NCBI RefSeq assembly: GCF_014384705.1
Contig: NZ_JACRSN010000023.1
Location: forward strand, 1 to 44,023
DNA: 44,023 bases
Direction: 5' to 3'
DNA from: Yeguia hominis
GTDB lineage: Bacteria; Bacillota; Clostridia; Oscillospirales; Acutalibacteraceae
Shown here: positions 31,474 to 38,601 of the stretch, in pieces
Numbering within the stretch: position 1 is the first letter of the stretch
How the letters are laid out: each line of letters opens with the position of its first letter
Translations under genes and position numbers: made by a program
Notes under the pieces: model-generated
Told to the model about the DNA's origin: nothing
Seen by the model: only the letters and a program-made list of their open reading frames with translations
Databases searched by the model: none

Positions 31474-32202
31474 TTACTTATCACAATAAATGAAAATTGC
31501 CTCTCTTACAAACTCCGCTGTTCCTTCTCCGCTAACACGGTCAATGTTTTTCTTAAACCGGTCATCACAGACATACATTTCGCCCAAACCTTTTAAAATG
31601 TCATTGCTGCAAGTATAGAAGTTTTCATTTATATAGGATTGCAAAGCAGCTACTTTTTCTTGAACAGCCTTATCTGTAGGGGGCAATTGCTTCATCGCTC
31701 CTAACTCGGTGAACAACGACATAATCTCATTGGCAAATTTATGATAGTTGTGTTCACTGTGAGAAACAGCTCGTTGTTCATACTCTTGATATGCTTTAGA
31801 ATTTCCCCATTTTGATTTGACTTCCGCCTTGTATTGTTCAATTTCTTTCGCATCAAAAACTTCAAAATTCATTGTCTTTACTCCTTTAGTTTGAATTTCA
31901 CGGGCAAAGGAAATAAGCTCGCCTATATGCTTATATTGCAATTCTAACAGTTTGATTTGCTGCGCTATTGCTTCCTCTTGATTAAAATTAGGACTATCAA
32001 GAATTTCTTTAATTTCTTTTAGAGGAAATTGCAATTCACGAAACAACAGAATGTTTTGCAAACGGCTAAGGGATGTATCGTCATACATTCGGTAGCCTGC
32101 ATCAGTTACTTTTGTAGGCTCTAAAAGACCAATGGCATCATAATAGTGTAGTGTGCGCACACTAACACCTGTTAGTTTGCTAACCTCTTTTACTGTTCGC
32201 AT
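31474..32202 (-). CDS. MerR-family regulator with TipAS-type effector domain
   Basis: A 242-residue protein. The N-terminus is a MerR winged helix (RTVKEVSKLTGVSVRTLHYY, then DAGYRMYDDTSLSRLQNILL), followed by a dimerisation coiled coil. Residues about 120-240 match the TipAS/Mta antibiotic-binding domain: YEQRAVSHSEHNYHKFANEIM, then YINENFYTCSNDILKGLGEMYVCDDRF. TipAL-type regulators bind drugs covalently or tightly and activate efflux or binding-protein genes. The ATG at 32202 has AAAGGAG 8 bases before it; a GTG three codons upstream is too close to that site. It is autoregulated by the promoter at 32230-32260, judging by structure. Confidence 0.9.
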   Translation of the reverse strand: MRTVKEVSKLTGVSVRTLHYYDAIGLLEPTKVTDAGYRMYDDTSLSRLQNILLFRELQFPLKEIKEILDSPNFNQEEAIAQQIKLLELQYKHIGELISFAREIQTKGVKTMNFEVFDAKEIEQYKAEVKSKWGNSKAYQEYEQRAVSHSEHNYHKFANEIMSLFTELGAMKQLPPTDKAVQEKVAALQSYINENFYTCSNDILKGLGEMYVCDDRFKKNIDRVSGEGTAEFVREAIFIYCDK

Positions 32203-32229
32203 ATTTATCACTCCTTTCCGTGTAATATC

Positions 32230-32260
32230 ATTCTAAACTATGACGCAGCGTCAGAGTCAA
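32230..32260 (-). promoter_or_regulatory. MerR-type promoter with 19-bp spacer and palindrome
   Basis: Leftward -35 TTGACT (32255-32260), -10 TAGAAT (32230-32235) separated by 19 bases. The spacer contains the perfect palindrome TGACGC-T-GCGTCA (32241-32253). Long spacer plus central dyad is the signature of MerR-activated promoters, where the regulator underwinds DNA. It drives the MerR/TipA gene itself. Confidence 0.88.
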
Positions 32261-32267
32261 TAGGTTT

Positions 32268-32915
32268 TTAAATATTTTTTTGCCTTGACCTTTTAATTGG
32301 ATGGCGAATAACGGTTTTCCATTTTTCTGGTGCTACTTTCCGTGCATCTGATAAGTAAATTTCGTGATGCAATCGGCTTTCGGTTATATCATTTTCATAA
32401 CCGTTCTGCGCTATATATTCATCCATTAACGCTACCGTTTGCGGTTCATCGTCAAATGCGCCTATGTGCATTATTTGAACACACAAGCCCTCATCAACGG
32501 TCAGAAATTCCGCCGATGAGCAGTCGAGCTTTTTCTTTTCGGATGCGGTTTCTACCGCCCATTCAAAATCCTTTTTAGTAATAAATTCGGGCAGTCGAAT
32601 GACAGAAATCCAGTTAAATGCAGCTTTATCGGCGTAGTCTATACCATCAACATTATCCTGCCACCAAAAGCCCTCCAGCGGAGGAACAACATACTCAAAA
32701 AAGCCCTCGATTTTATGTTCTGTTTTATAGCTCATTTTCAGCGTGTAAGCAACAGCGTATAGGATGCTGATTGCCTGCTGATAAGCGCCGTCAATCTCGT
32801 TAGGATTGCCTTTTCCTCGTACAGCAATGTAGTTAGCCTTCGGAACAGTAACAATCTCTGGTTTGTTCTTCGGCATATAAAATTCTTTGTATTCTTTTTT
32901 GAAATCGAAAGCCAT
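32268..32915 (-). CDS. GyrI-like small-molecule-binding protein
   Basis: A 215-residue protein of the GyrI-like (SBMB) fold. The N-terminus FDFKKEYKEFYMPKNKPEIV and the strand VPKANYIAVRGKGNPNE are typical of the stand-alone family. The middle has the conserved FFEYVVPPLEGFWW. The second repeat includes GLCVQIMHIGAFDDEPQTVALM and the C-terminal HHEIYLSDARKVAPEKWKTVIRHPI. Relatives bind or hydrolyse drug-like ligands. It lies 74 bases downstream of the WYL regulator gene, in the same direction, with a palindrome in between; the WYL protein likely controls it. AGGAG stands 8 bases before the ATG. Confidence 0.9.
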   Translation of the reverse strand: MAFDFKKEYKEFYMPKNKPEIVTVPKANYIAVRGKGNPNEIDGAYQQAISILYAVAYTLKMSYKTEHKIEGFFEYVVPPLEGFWWQDNVDGIDYADKAAFNWISVIRLPEFITKKDFEWAVETASEKKKLDCSSAEFLTVDEGLCVQIMHIGAFDDEPQTVALMDEYIAQNGYENDITESRLHHEIYLSDARKVAPEKWKTVIRHPIKRSRQKNI

Positions 32916-32977
32916 AATGTTCTCCTTATAAATCTCTATTTATTCTAATTTGTGAGTAGATTGTACCACACTTATAC

Positions 32978-32992
32978 TGACACCCTGTGTCA
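32978..32992. promoter_or_regulatory. Palindrome TGACAC-CCT-GTGTCA upstream of the GyrI-like gene
   Basis: Perfect 6-base arms around three bases. On the leftward strand it overlaps a TTGACA (32988-32993) and the stop codon of the WYL gene. A related 15-mer occurs upstream of the WYL gene itself (33927-33941, 11 of 15 identical in opposite orientation). The two are candidate binding sites of the WYL regulator. Confidence 0.6.
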
Positions 32993-33886
32993 AGATTTAT
33001 ATTTTTCATAGATACTTTTCGCCTGCTTTGCAACGATGTCCTTGAGATGCGCAGGCTCTACAATATCCACCTGTGTTCCGAATGATAACAAATACCCGAT
33101 TAACCATTCATCTTCTGGCATTTCAACAGATACGATTAAATCCCCATTTTCTTCTGTGCTTATTTGAGTATTATCAAATTCATCATAAACACGATACGAG
33201 ATTTCTTTGGCAAAGCGCAGTACGATTGTACTATAAACTTGCCCCGACATCTCATCTAATTCTGGAAAAGACTTTTTATCAAAAGTGTCTGCAAGCACTT
33301 CCAATGTTATAATGCGAGTCAGCTTAAAAATGCGATAGTCCTGTTTTTCCGTACAGTACGCTTTCAAATACCACGATATAGATTTATATAACACTTTTAA
33401 CGGTTGGATAATTCTCTCGCTAATCGTTCCATAGGAGTTGGCGTAGGTTATTTTCACGCACCTTTGTTGAATTACTGCCGATTTCAGCAATTCAAATTTT
33501 GTATTATCAGTTCCGTTATTGCCCCATCTGGAAAAATCCACTTCAAGCCAGCTTTCTGAACCGACATTAAATATCGCAGAGAGTTTTTGCAGTATTTGGC
33601 TGTTGTCAATATTGCTTGTGGAATTGATGCTATGCAAGGCTGTTAGAATTTCTCGCTTTTCTTCTTCGGTAAGCACAGCTTTATCCATAACAAAGTCATT
33701 CATTAAATAAATGCCGCCATTTCGCCCCGCTTCCGCATAAATAGGAATACCTGCGCCGCTTAGAGCGTCAATATCTCTATAAATCGTTCTTACAGATACT
33801 TCAAACTTTTCTGCCAGTTCTGAGGCAGTAGCCCGACCTTTATCAAGTAAGTGATATACTATCTTAAACAACCTGCTTTCCTGCAT
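32990..33886 (-). CDS. WYL-domain transcriptional regulator (HTH_11 type)
   Basis: A 298-residue protein. Residues about 5-65 form a DeoR/HTH_11 winged helix (LFKIVYHLLDKGRATASELA, KFEVSVRTIYRDIDALSGAG, IPIYAEAGRNGGIYL). The WYL domain follows at about 140-210 (VKITYANSYGTISERIIQPL, VLYKSISWYLKAYCTEKQDY), with the WYL triad present as WYL in SWYLKAYC, and then the WCX extension to the end. WYL proteins bind nucleotides or nucleic acid ligands and repress or activate neighbours. The ATG at 33886 was selected because AAAGGAG lies 10 bases upstream. Its partner is the GyrI-like gene. Confidence 0.92.
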   Translation of the reverse strand: MQESRLFKIVYHLLDKGRATASELAEKFEVSVRTIYRDIDALSGAGIPIYAEAGRNGGIYLMNDFVMDKAVLTEEEKREILTALHSINSTSNIDNSQILQKLSAIFNVGSESWLEVDFSRWGNNGTDNTKFELLKSAVIQQRCVKITYANSYGTISERIIQPLKVLYKSISWYLKAYCTEKQDYRIFKLTRIITLEVLADTFDKKSFPELDEMSGQVYSTIVLRFAKEISYRVYDEFDNTQISTEENGDLIVSVEMPEDEWLIGYLLSFGTQVDIVEPAHLKDIVAKQAKSIYEKYKS

Positions 33887-33926
33887 TGTCTTATTCTCCT
33901 TTGATAATAAGATACCATCAAAAACC

Positions 33927-33941
33927 TGACACGGTATGACA
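33927..33941. promoter_or_regulatory. Candidate WYL-regulator site upstream of its own gene
   Basis: TGACACGGTATGACA. Its reverse complement shares 11 of 15 positions with the palindrome before the GyrI-like gene, including the half GTGTCA. The position 41 bases upstream of the start codon fits autoregulation. Confidence 0.45.
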
Positions 33942-34066
33942 ACATTTATTATAATTGATTTGCCGAGCAGTATCAAGTATGCAATTATGAACTTTAATCG
34001 CCTGATATAAGAGGTTTAATATCCTATTGCAAGAGATTTCAGACCGTTTCATAAGAAGCCTCGTTT

Positions 34067-34096
34067 CTGTAAAATATATATAGTACGATTTTACAG
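34067..34096. promoter_or_regulatory. Inverted repeat operator upstream of small xre gene
   Basis: Perfect 9-base arms CTGTAAAAT (34067-34075) and ATTTTACAG (34088-34096) with TATATATAG in the spacer, which may include the -10. It lies 18 bases before the start of the XRE gene, so autoregulation is likely. Confidence 0.7.
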
Positions 34097-34114
34097 GTAC
34101 AAGGTGGTGAGCTT

Positions 34115-34465
34115 ATGGACGAAAGAAATAATGATTTTGACTTCGATTTTATGCCAATCGGTCTGGCTATCAAAAAAGCCAGAACAGCACAGGGTATGAC
34201 GAGAGAGCAGCTTGCCCGTATCGTTGACTACGACCCAAGGCATTTACAGGCGATTGAAAATGAGGGGCAAAAGCCGAGTCTGGAGTTGTTTATTCAGCTT
34301 GTGACGATGTTCAACATTTCGGTTGACGAATACATATTCCCCAATAAGGAAGTCAATAAAAGTTCCGCCCGCAGACGCTTAGACGCACAGCTCGACAATT
34401 TAGATGATAAAGAACTGTCCATTGTAGAAGCAACTGCCAACGGTTTATGTAAGGCAAAAGAGTAA
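34115..34465 (+). CDS. Small XRE-family regulator of the ICE
   Basis: A 116-residue protein, the only rightward gene in the element so far. Helix-turn-helix at about 17-70: IGLAIKKARTAQGMTREQLA, RIVDYDPRHLQAIENEGQKP, then LELFIQLVTMFNISVDEYIF. The C-terminus is a charged helix. Homologous one-domain regulators are a constant part of Tn1549-type elements, placed divergent to the transfer operon. AAGGTGG lies 8 bases before the ATG; the inverted repeat 34067-34096 is its likely operator. It could keep the transfer genes silent, a role inferred from position. Confidence 0.9.
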   Translation: MDERNNDFDFDFMPIGLAIKKARTAQGMTREQLARIVDYDPRHLQAIENEGQKPSLELFIQLVTMFNISVDEYIFPNKEVNKSSARRRLDAQLDNLDDKELSIVEATANGLCKAKE

Positions 34466-34495
34466 ACAGAGGAAAGAAAAACCTCTGTTTTTCTT
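34464..34495. terminator. Terminator between xre and the CHAP gene
   Basis: Hairpin with arms AAACAGAGG (34464-34472) and CCTCTGTTT (34482-34490), followed by TTCTTTT rightward. It ends xre transcription and, being symmetrical, may also terminate the leftward transfer operon. Confidence 0.8.
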
Positions 34496-34505
34496 TTGCC
34501 CTTTT

Positions 34506-36269
34506 TTAATAGGCAGGGATACCGTATCCGTAAATAACGCTGCTGCCGACAGCGTATTGCTTCTGCCTGCAAGCGTCGCCAGAGTTACCCTCAACGGTGT
34601 AGACAATGCCGTTTTCGCACTTCTCTACAATGCCCACGTGGTCAACCTCGCCGTCGCACTCCCAATCAAAGAAGATGATTTGACCTGCCGACGGCTCAAA
34701 GCTGCTGTCCTGCCATTGCCCACGGTCTTTGAACCATTGCACCCCATTAGCGCAGCCTGCGAATTTCGGTATCACGCCGCTGTCGATATAGCCGCATTCA
34801 TTCGCACACCAACTCACATAACAAGCGCACCATTCTACACGCCCGTCAAAGCCGTACCAAGACCAATAGGGCTGACCGCCCACATTGCCGACCTGCGACA
34901 AAGCAACGGTCACGATTTCGCCGTCACCAACGGAGATACCATAAAGCACCGCAGACCAGAGCGAATTGTTTTCCTCGGCAAGTAATTCCGATAGCTGCTG
35001 TCGCTGTTCCTCATTAAAGCCGTATAGGTCTGCCATTTCATCGGCGGTCTTGTGACTGACCGTGATATACAGATAAGTCCGTGTAACGGTGGTTTCCGTC
35101 TGCACGATGTTCCCGTGACCGTCGTCGCTCTCGGTTATGACGGTTTCGGTCTTGCTTTCCGTTCTGCTGCTGATTTCGTTCATCTCCCAGAAAATACCCG
35201 ATAGAAGCTGCTTTTTGCCCTCGTCCATCGTTGCCACTTCCTGCGGATTGTCTGGGTCGGTAGCAGTCTTTACGGAATAGACCGCAAGCACCTCTTTCCA
35301 GACCGCACGGCTGCCCGACATTTCCAGAACATCATAGGTCGTGCTGCCTTGGATTTCGTCAAGACGGGTATCGTATTCGGCATTGATTTCTCGGACAACA
35401 CTCTGCATTGTCATACCGTTTCCAGAGTCCTCGCCCGAAAAGAAAATGCCGAACACCGAGCCTGCAATCAAGGCAATCAGACAGATAACAATTATAATCA
35501 CGACGGCAATCCAACCGCCTGCGGCAATGGCGGCTACAAGCGCCTTGACGCCTGCAATAATCGCCTTAACTGCGGCAATCGTAGCTTTTACCGCCGCTTT
35601 CACCGCAGCAACCGTAGCCTTGGCGGTGGCTTTTGCCGCCTGTGCAGCTCTTTGAGCCGCTTTTGCCGAAGCCTTTGCCGCTGCCTTCGTTGCTTTGGCG
35701 GTATGCTCGGCTGTTTTGATAGCTGCCTTAGAGGTAGCCTGTGCAGTCTTAACGCTTTTCTGGGTGGTCTTGACCGTGCCTTTTGCGGTCGCCTTGACCG
35801 TCTTTTCTGTATTTCGGGCGGTGGTCTTGACCGTCTTTTTGCCTTGCTGTCGGGTCTTGATAAACTGAGATTTTGCCCTTTGGGTGCTATCGGGAGCAGA
35901 GGAACGGCTTGTAGCCCCGTGACGGATCTGCAAGCCGTTGTTATTCTGTTCGGCGGCTTTTGCCGCCTTTTTCTGCTTGTAGGACGATATTTTATCCTTT
36001 GCCTTGCCGATATTTTCCCTTGTTTCCTTGACCGCCTTTTGACCTTGCTTGTTGAATTGGTGGATACCCTCGTCCTTGATACGGTCAGCTCCGTAGGAAA
36101 GCCTGTCAGCAGCATATTCCGTAGCGGAGCTTTCATCAGTATAGCAGCCTTGTTCCGCCTTATCCTTTGTTTTTGCATAAGCGGACTTCATACGCTCGGT
36201 AGCAATGGCGGCTTTGTCTATGGTCTTTATCGTGCCTTTGACCGCATCTCTGGTTTTTATATCAGCCAT
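34506..36269 (-). CDS. Conjugation-associated CHAP-domain cell wall hydrolase (CD1107-like)
   Basis: A 587-residue protein. The N-terminal 230 residues are a Lys/Ala-rich coiled region with threonine repeats (TTARNTEKTVKATAKGTVKT; AKASAKAAQRAAQAAKATAK). One transmembrane helix follows near 250-275 (GWIAVVIIIVICLIALIAGS). An external region of about 180 residues precedes a CHAP domain at about 460-587. The catalytic cysteine is in VEWCACYVSWCANECGY, the histidine in DGEVDHVGIVEKC, and the third polar residue in YTVEGNSGD. It should locally open peptidoglycan for the mating channel. AAGGAGG stands 8 bases before the ATG. It is the last gene of the leftward transfer block in this window. Confidence 0.9.
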   Translation of the reverse strand: MADIKTRDAVKGTIKTIDKAAIATERMKSAYAKTKDKAEQGCYTDESSATEYAADRLSYGADRIKDEGIHQFNKQGQKAVKETRENIGKAKDKISSYKQKKAAKAAEQNNNGLQIRHGATSRSSAPDSTQRAKSQFIKTRQQGKKTVKTTARNTEKTVKATAKGTVKTTQKSVKTAQATSKAAIKTAEHTAKATKAAAKASAKAAQRAAQAAKATAKATVAAVKAAVKATIAAVKAIIAGVKALVAAIAAGGWIAVVIIIVICLIALIAGSVFGIFFSGEDSGNGMTMQSVVREINAEYDTRLDEIQGSTTYDVLEMSGSRAVWKEVLAVYSVKTATDPDNPQEVATMDEGKKQLLSGIFWEMNEISSRTESKTETVITESDDGHGNIVQTETTVTRTYLYITVSHKTADEMADLYGFNEEQRQQLSELLAEENNSLWSAVLYGISVGDGEIVTVALSQVGNVGGQPYWSWYGFDGRVEWCACYVSWCANECGYIDSGVIPKFAGCANGVQWFKDRGQWQDSSFEPSAGQIIFFDWECDGEVDHVGIVEKCENGIVYTVEGNSGDACRQKQYAVGSSVIYGYGIPAY

Positions 36270-36302
36270 TAAAAGCCTCCTTTCCTTGAAGCGGTACAGA
36301 TA

Positions 36303-37076
36303 TTAGGCAACCTTTTTTGCCACTACAACAAGCCTGCCGTTTTGTGCGGAGTATTCGCAGGTTGAAAGCGTAATAAGCCTGTCGCCGTATTCGGCGGTCA
36401 CACCTGTATCGTACAGGGCAAGCTCCTTGCACTTGGCGATATAAGCGTTAAAATCGTTTTCGTCCTCTGCGTCTACAAAATCGTAGTAGCGGAAGCCCTC
36501 TGAGCTGTACGCAACCGTTTTGAACACGGCAATGATTTCATACTCACCCCGTTTGGTAAGGGTATCAAAGCAAACGGTCTTGTGTTCCTCGTAAAAATCC
36601 TTGCTCTTGTAATTCTCCAATGCGCCGAACATCTTTTGCCCCTTGATGTGATGACCGTAAATAACAAGGTTATCGCTCGTCAATAGGTCGCAATTTTCCT
36701 GCACATACGGAGTACCTAAATCGCTGTACTCCTTTTCAAAATTGTGCTTCAGATAATAATTGGGGTTGTTCGGGGTCTGCATTACGGGATAGTTGATATT
36801 CGTGCCGGCAATCGAAAGCCAACCGACCATATCCGTATTTTGCAGATACAACTCGCCGTATTCCGCAAGCACGGTTTCCTCCTCCGTGAGCAGAACATCG
36901 GCAGTTTCGCTTTCGCCTGTCTGCGCCTGTTCCACAACCTCGGCAATTTTCTCAAAGACTTCTTCCTGCTCACTTTCGTGTGCATAGTGGCTGCAAATAC
37001 GGAAGCCGCAAAAAGCCGCCGCACCTAACAGGCACACGGCAGCAACCATACAGATGATTTTCGTATATTTCTTCAT
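36303..37076 (-). CDS. Class B sortase
   Basis: A 257-residue membrane-anchored transpeptidase. N-terminal anchor at about 5-25 (IICMVAAVCLLGAAAFCGF). The sortase B core follows: DMVGWLSIAGTNINYPVMQ, YYLKHNFEKEYSDLGTPYV, catalytic His in NLVIYGHHIKGQKMFGAL, catalytic Cys in LITLSTCEYSAQNGRLVVV, with the arginine of the same motif. It would attach surface proteins of the conjugation machinery to the wall. No sorting-signal substrate is visible in the window. GAAAGGA precedes the ATG. It sits 33 bases upstream of the CHAP gene on the same strand, so both are co-transcribed. Confidence 0.95.
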   Translation of the reverse strand: MKKYTKIICMVAAVCLLGAAAFCGFRICSHYAHESEQEEVFEKIAEVVEQAQTGESETADVLLTEEETVLAEYGELYLQNTDMVGWLSIAGTNINYPVMQTPNNPNYYLKHNFEKEYSDLGTPYVQENCDLLTSDNLVIYGHHIKGQKMFGALENYKSKDFYEEHKTVCFDTLTKRGEYEIIAVFKTVAYSSEGFRYYDFVDAEDENDFNAYIAKCKELALYDTGVTAEYGDRLITLSTCEYSAQNGRLVVVAKKVA

Positions 37077-37109
37077 AAGAGTTATCCTTTCTTATTCTGT
37101 TTTAGGGGC

Positions 37110-37143
37110 AAAAAATAACGCCCACATTTTCTGTGAGCGTTAT
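37110..37143 (-). terminator. Terminator of the DUF4143 ATPase gene
   Basis: Leftward hairpin ATAACGC-CACA / TGTG-GCGTTAT (37115-37143) followed by six T (37110-37115). It ends the ATPase transcript 17 bases after its stop, so the sortase gene downstream needs its own promoter or readthrough. Confidence 0.88.
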
Positions 37144-37159
37144 CGCCAAAATATTGATT

Positions 37160-38455
37160 TCAGATACAAAATGCGGCATAGAGAGGAACGATTTTTTTAT
37201 TGTCCTCAAAGCCGAAGTTTTTGGCAGAGAGCTTGATAGCATAAGCGGGCTTGTAGGTGTCCATATAGACCTTTAAGCTCTTGGCTCTGGTGTTGTCAGC
37301 AGATTTGACCTCAATGGGAATGAGCTGTCCGTCACGCTGAATGATAAAATCAATTTCAGCTCCACGCTCGGACTCCCAATAGTAGGTGTGGTAGCCGTTA
37401 ATGGAGAGCTGCACATTGACATAGTTCTCCGCCATACCGCCCTTGAAATCGTTGATTTCCTCAACCATATAGAGAATGTCATTAGCGGCTAAGTCTTTCT
37501 TGGCGCAAAGCAATCCTAAGTCGGACACATAAATCTTGAACGCATCAATATCACGGTAGTTTTCAAGAGGCTTTTTGATTTGCTCCACCTTGTAGACCTG
37601 TGACACGATACCAGACAGGCAGAGCCATTCAATCGCATTTTCAAATTCGGATGCCCGTCCGCCTTTCTTAATCAGCTTATATTGGAAACGGGTATTCTTC
37701 TTTGAAAGCTGAACGGTAATGTTATCATAGGCAAGTCTGGTTTTCTTGATTTCATTCAAGTTGTTATACTTGCTCATATCGTTGAGATAGCTTGCAAGTA
37801 TCGTATCCTGCGTATGGCGGACAAGGATATAATCCTTTGTTTCGGCAAACTGCATCACGCACTCTGGCATACCGCCGACCACAAGATACTGACGGTAAAG
37901 CTGCATTGCGGCATCGTGCAAGGCAGACGGCAGCGGCGTATCGGTTTGGAAGCACTTTTTAATCTGCTCCACCAAATCGTCCTCACCGAGCGCCAACATA
38001 AATTCCTCCATATCCATAGGATAGAGCGTTTTCATATCGACCTTTCCTACGGGGAAAGAGAATTTTGCTCTGTTGACCGCAACACCGAGCAAGCTGCCTG
38101 CGACGATGATGTGATAATCTGGAGCGTTCTCGCAAAAATATTTGAGCGAGGTCAAAGCCCTTTCGCAAAGCTGCACCTCATCAAAGACTATCAGCGTTTT
38201 TTCCTTTACGATAGTCTGACCTGCGATATGGGACAAAATCGGTATCAGATAATCGGGGCTGATGTTTTCCTCAAAGGTTTCGTTCAGCTTTGGATTGGTT
38301 TCAAAGTTGAAGTATGCCACATTTTCGTAATGGGTGCGCCCGAACTCCAGAATGGAATAGGTCTTTCCGACCTGTCTTGCGCCCTGTAAAATAAGGGGCT
38401 TGCGGTGTTCGTTTTCTTTCCAAGCTTCCAAGAAGCCCATAATCTTTCTATACAT
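37160..38455 (-). CDS. AAA_14/DUF4143 ATPase, stand-alone insert in the transfer operon
   Basis: A 431-residue P-loop ATPase. The Walker A motif LILQGARQVGKTYSILEF is at about residue 21 and Walker B LIVFDEVQLCERALTSLKYF at about 88; sensor-like IIVAGSLLGVAV follows. The C-terminal DUF4143 domain contains SDLGLLCAKKDLAANDILYM, VNVQLSINGYHTYYWES and the nuclease-like strand pair GAEIDFIIQRDGQLIPIEVKS (note D and E-x-K). This domain architecture is found in many gut bacteria and archaea; its biological role is not known. The gene has its own strong promoter and terminator and is not a usual member of the transfer block, so it appears to be acquired cargo. Confidence 0.92.
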   Translation of the reverse strand: MYRKIMGFLEAWKENEHRKPLILQGARQVGKTYSILEFGRTHYENVAYFNFETNPKLNETFEENISPDYLIPILSHIAGQTIVKEKTLIVFDEVQLCERALTSLKYFCENAPDYHIIVAGSLLGVAVNRAKFSFPVGKVDMKTLYPMDMEEFMLALGEDDLVEQIKKCFQTDTPLPSALHDAAMQLYRQYLVVGGMPECVMQFAETKDYILVRHTQDTILASYLNDMSKYNNLNEIKKTRLAYDNITVQLSKKNTRFQYKLIKKGGRASEFENAIEWLCLSGIVSQVYKVEQIKKPLENYRDIDAFKIYVSDLGLLCAKKDLAANDILYMVEEINDFKGGMAENYVNVQLSINGYHTYYWESERGAEIDFIIQRDGQLIPIEVKSADNTRAKSLKVYMDTYKPAYAIKLSAKNFGFEDNKKIVPLYAAFCI

Positions 38456-38484
38456 AAGCAGTCCTCCTTAAAGGTACTGACCAT

Positions 38485-38513
38485 AGTATAGCAGATGTTC
38501 GTGTAAAAATCAA
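38485..38513 (-). promoter_or_regulatory. Strong promoter of the DUF4143 ATPase gene
   Basis: Leftward -35 TTGATT (38508-38513), 17-base spacer, -10 TATACT (38485-38490), 30 bases before the start codon, which is preceded by AAGGAGG. It provides independent transcription of the ATPase gene. Confidence 0.8.
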
Positions 38514-38601
38514 TGAAATTTCCTTGAATTCTCGCACTAATCAACATGATTATTTCTGCTAACCTCTCACGATACGACACGAACACCGCAATTTCTGCAT
38601 T

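Noticed and set aside
34506..36269. Rightward 307-codon Cys/Gly/Phe/Leu-rich frame opposite the CHAP gene
   Set aside because: It is an artefact of the Lys/Ala-rich coding repeats on the other strand.
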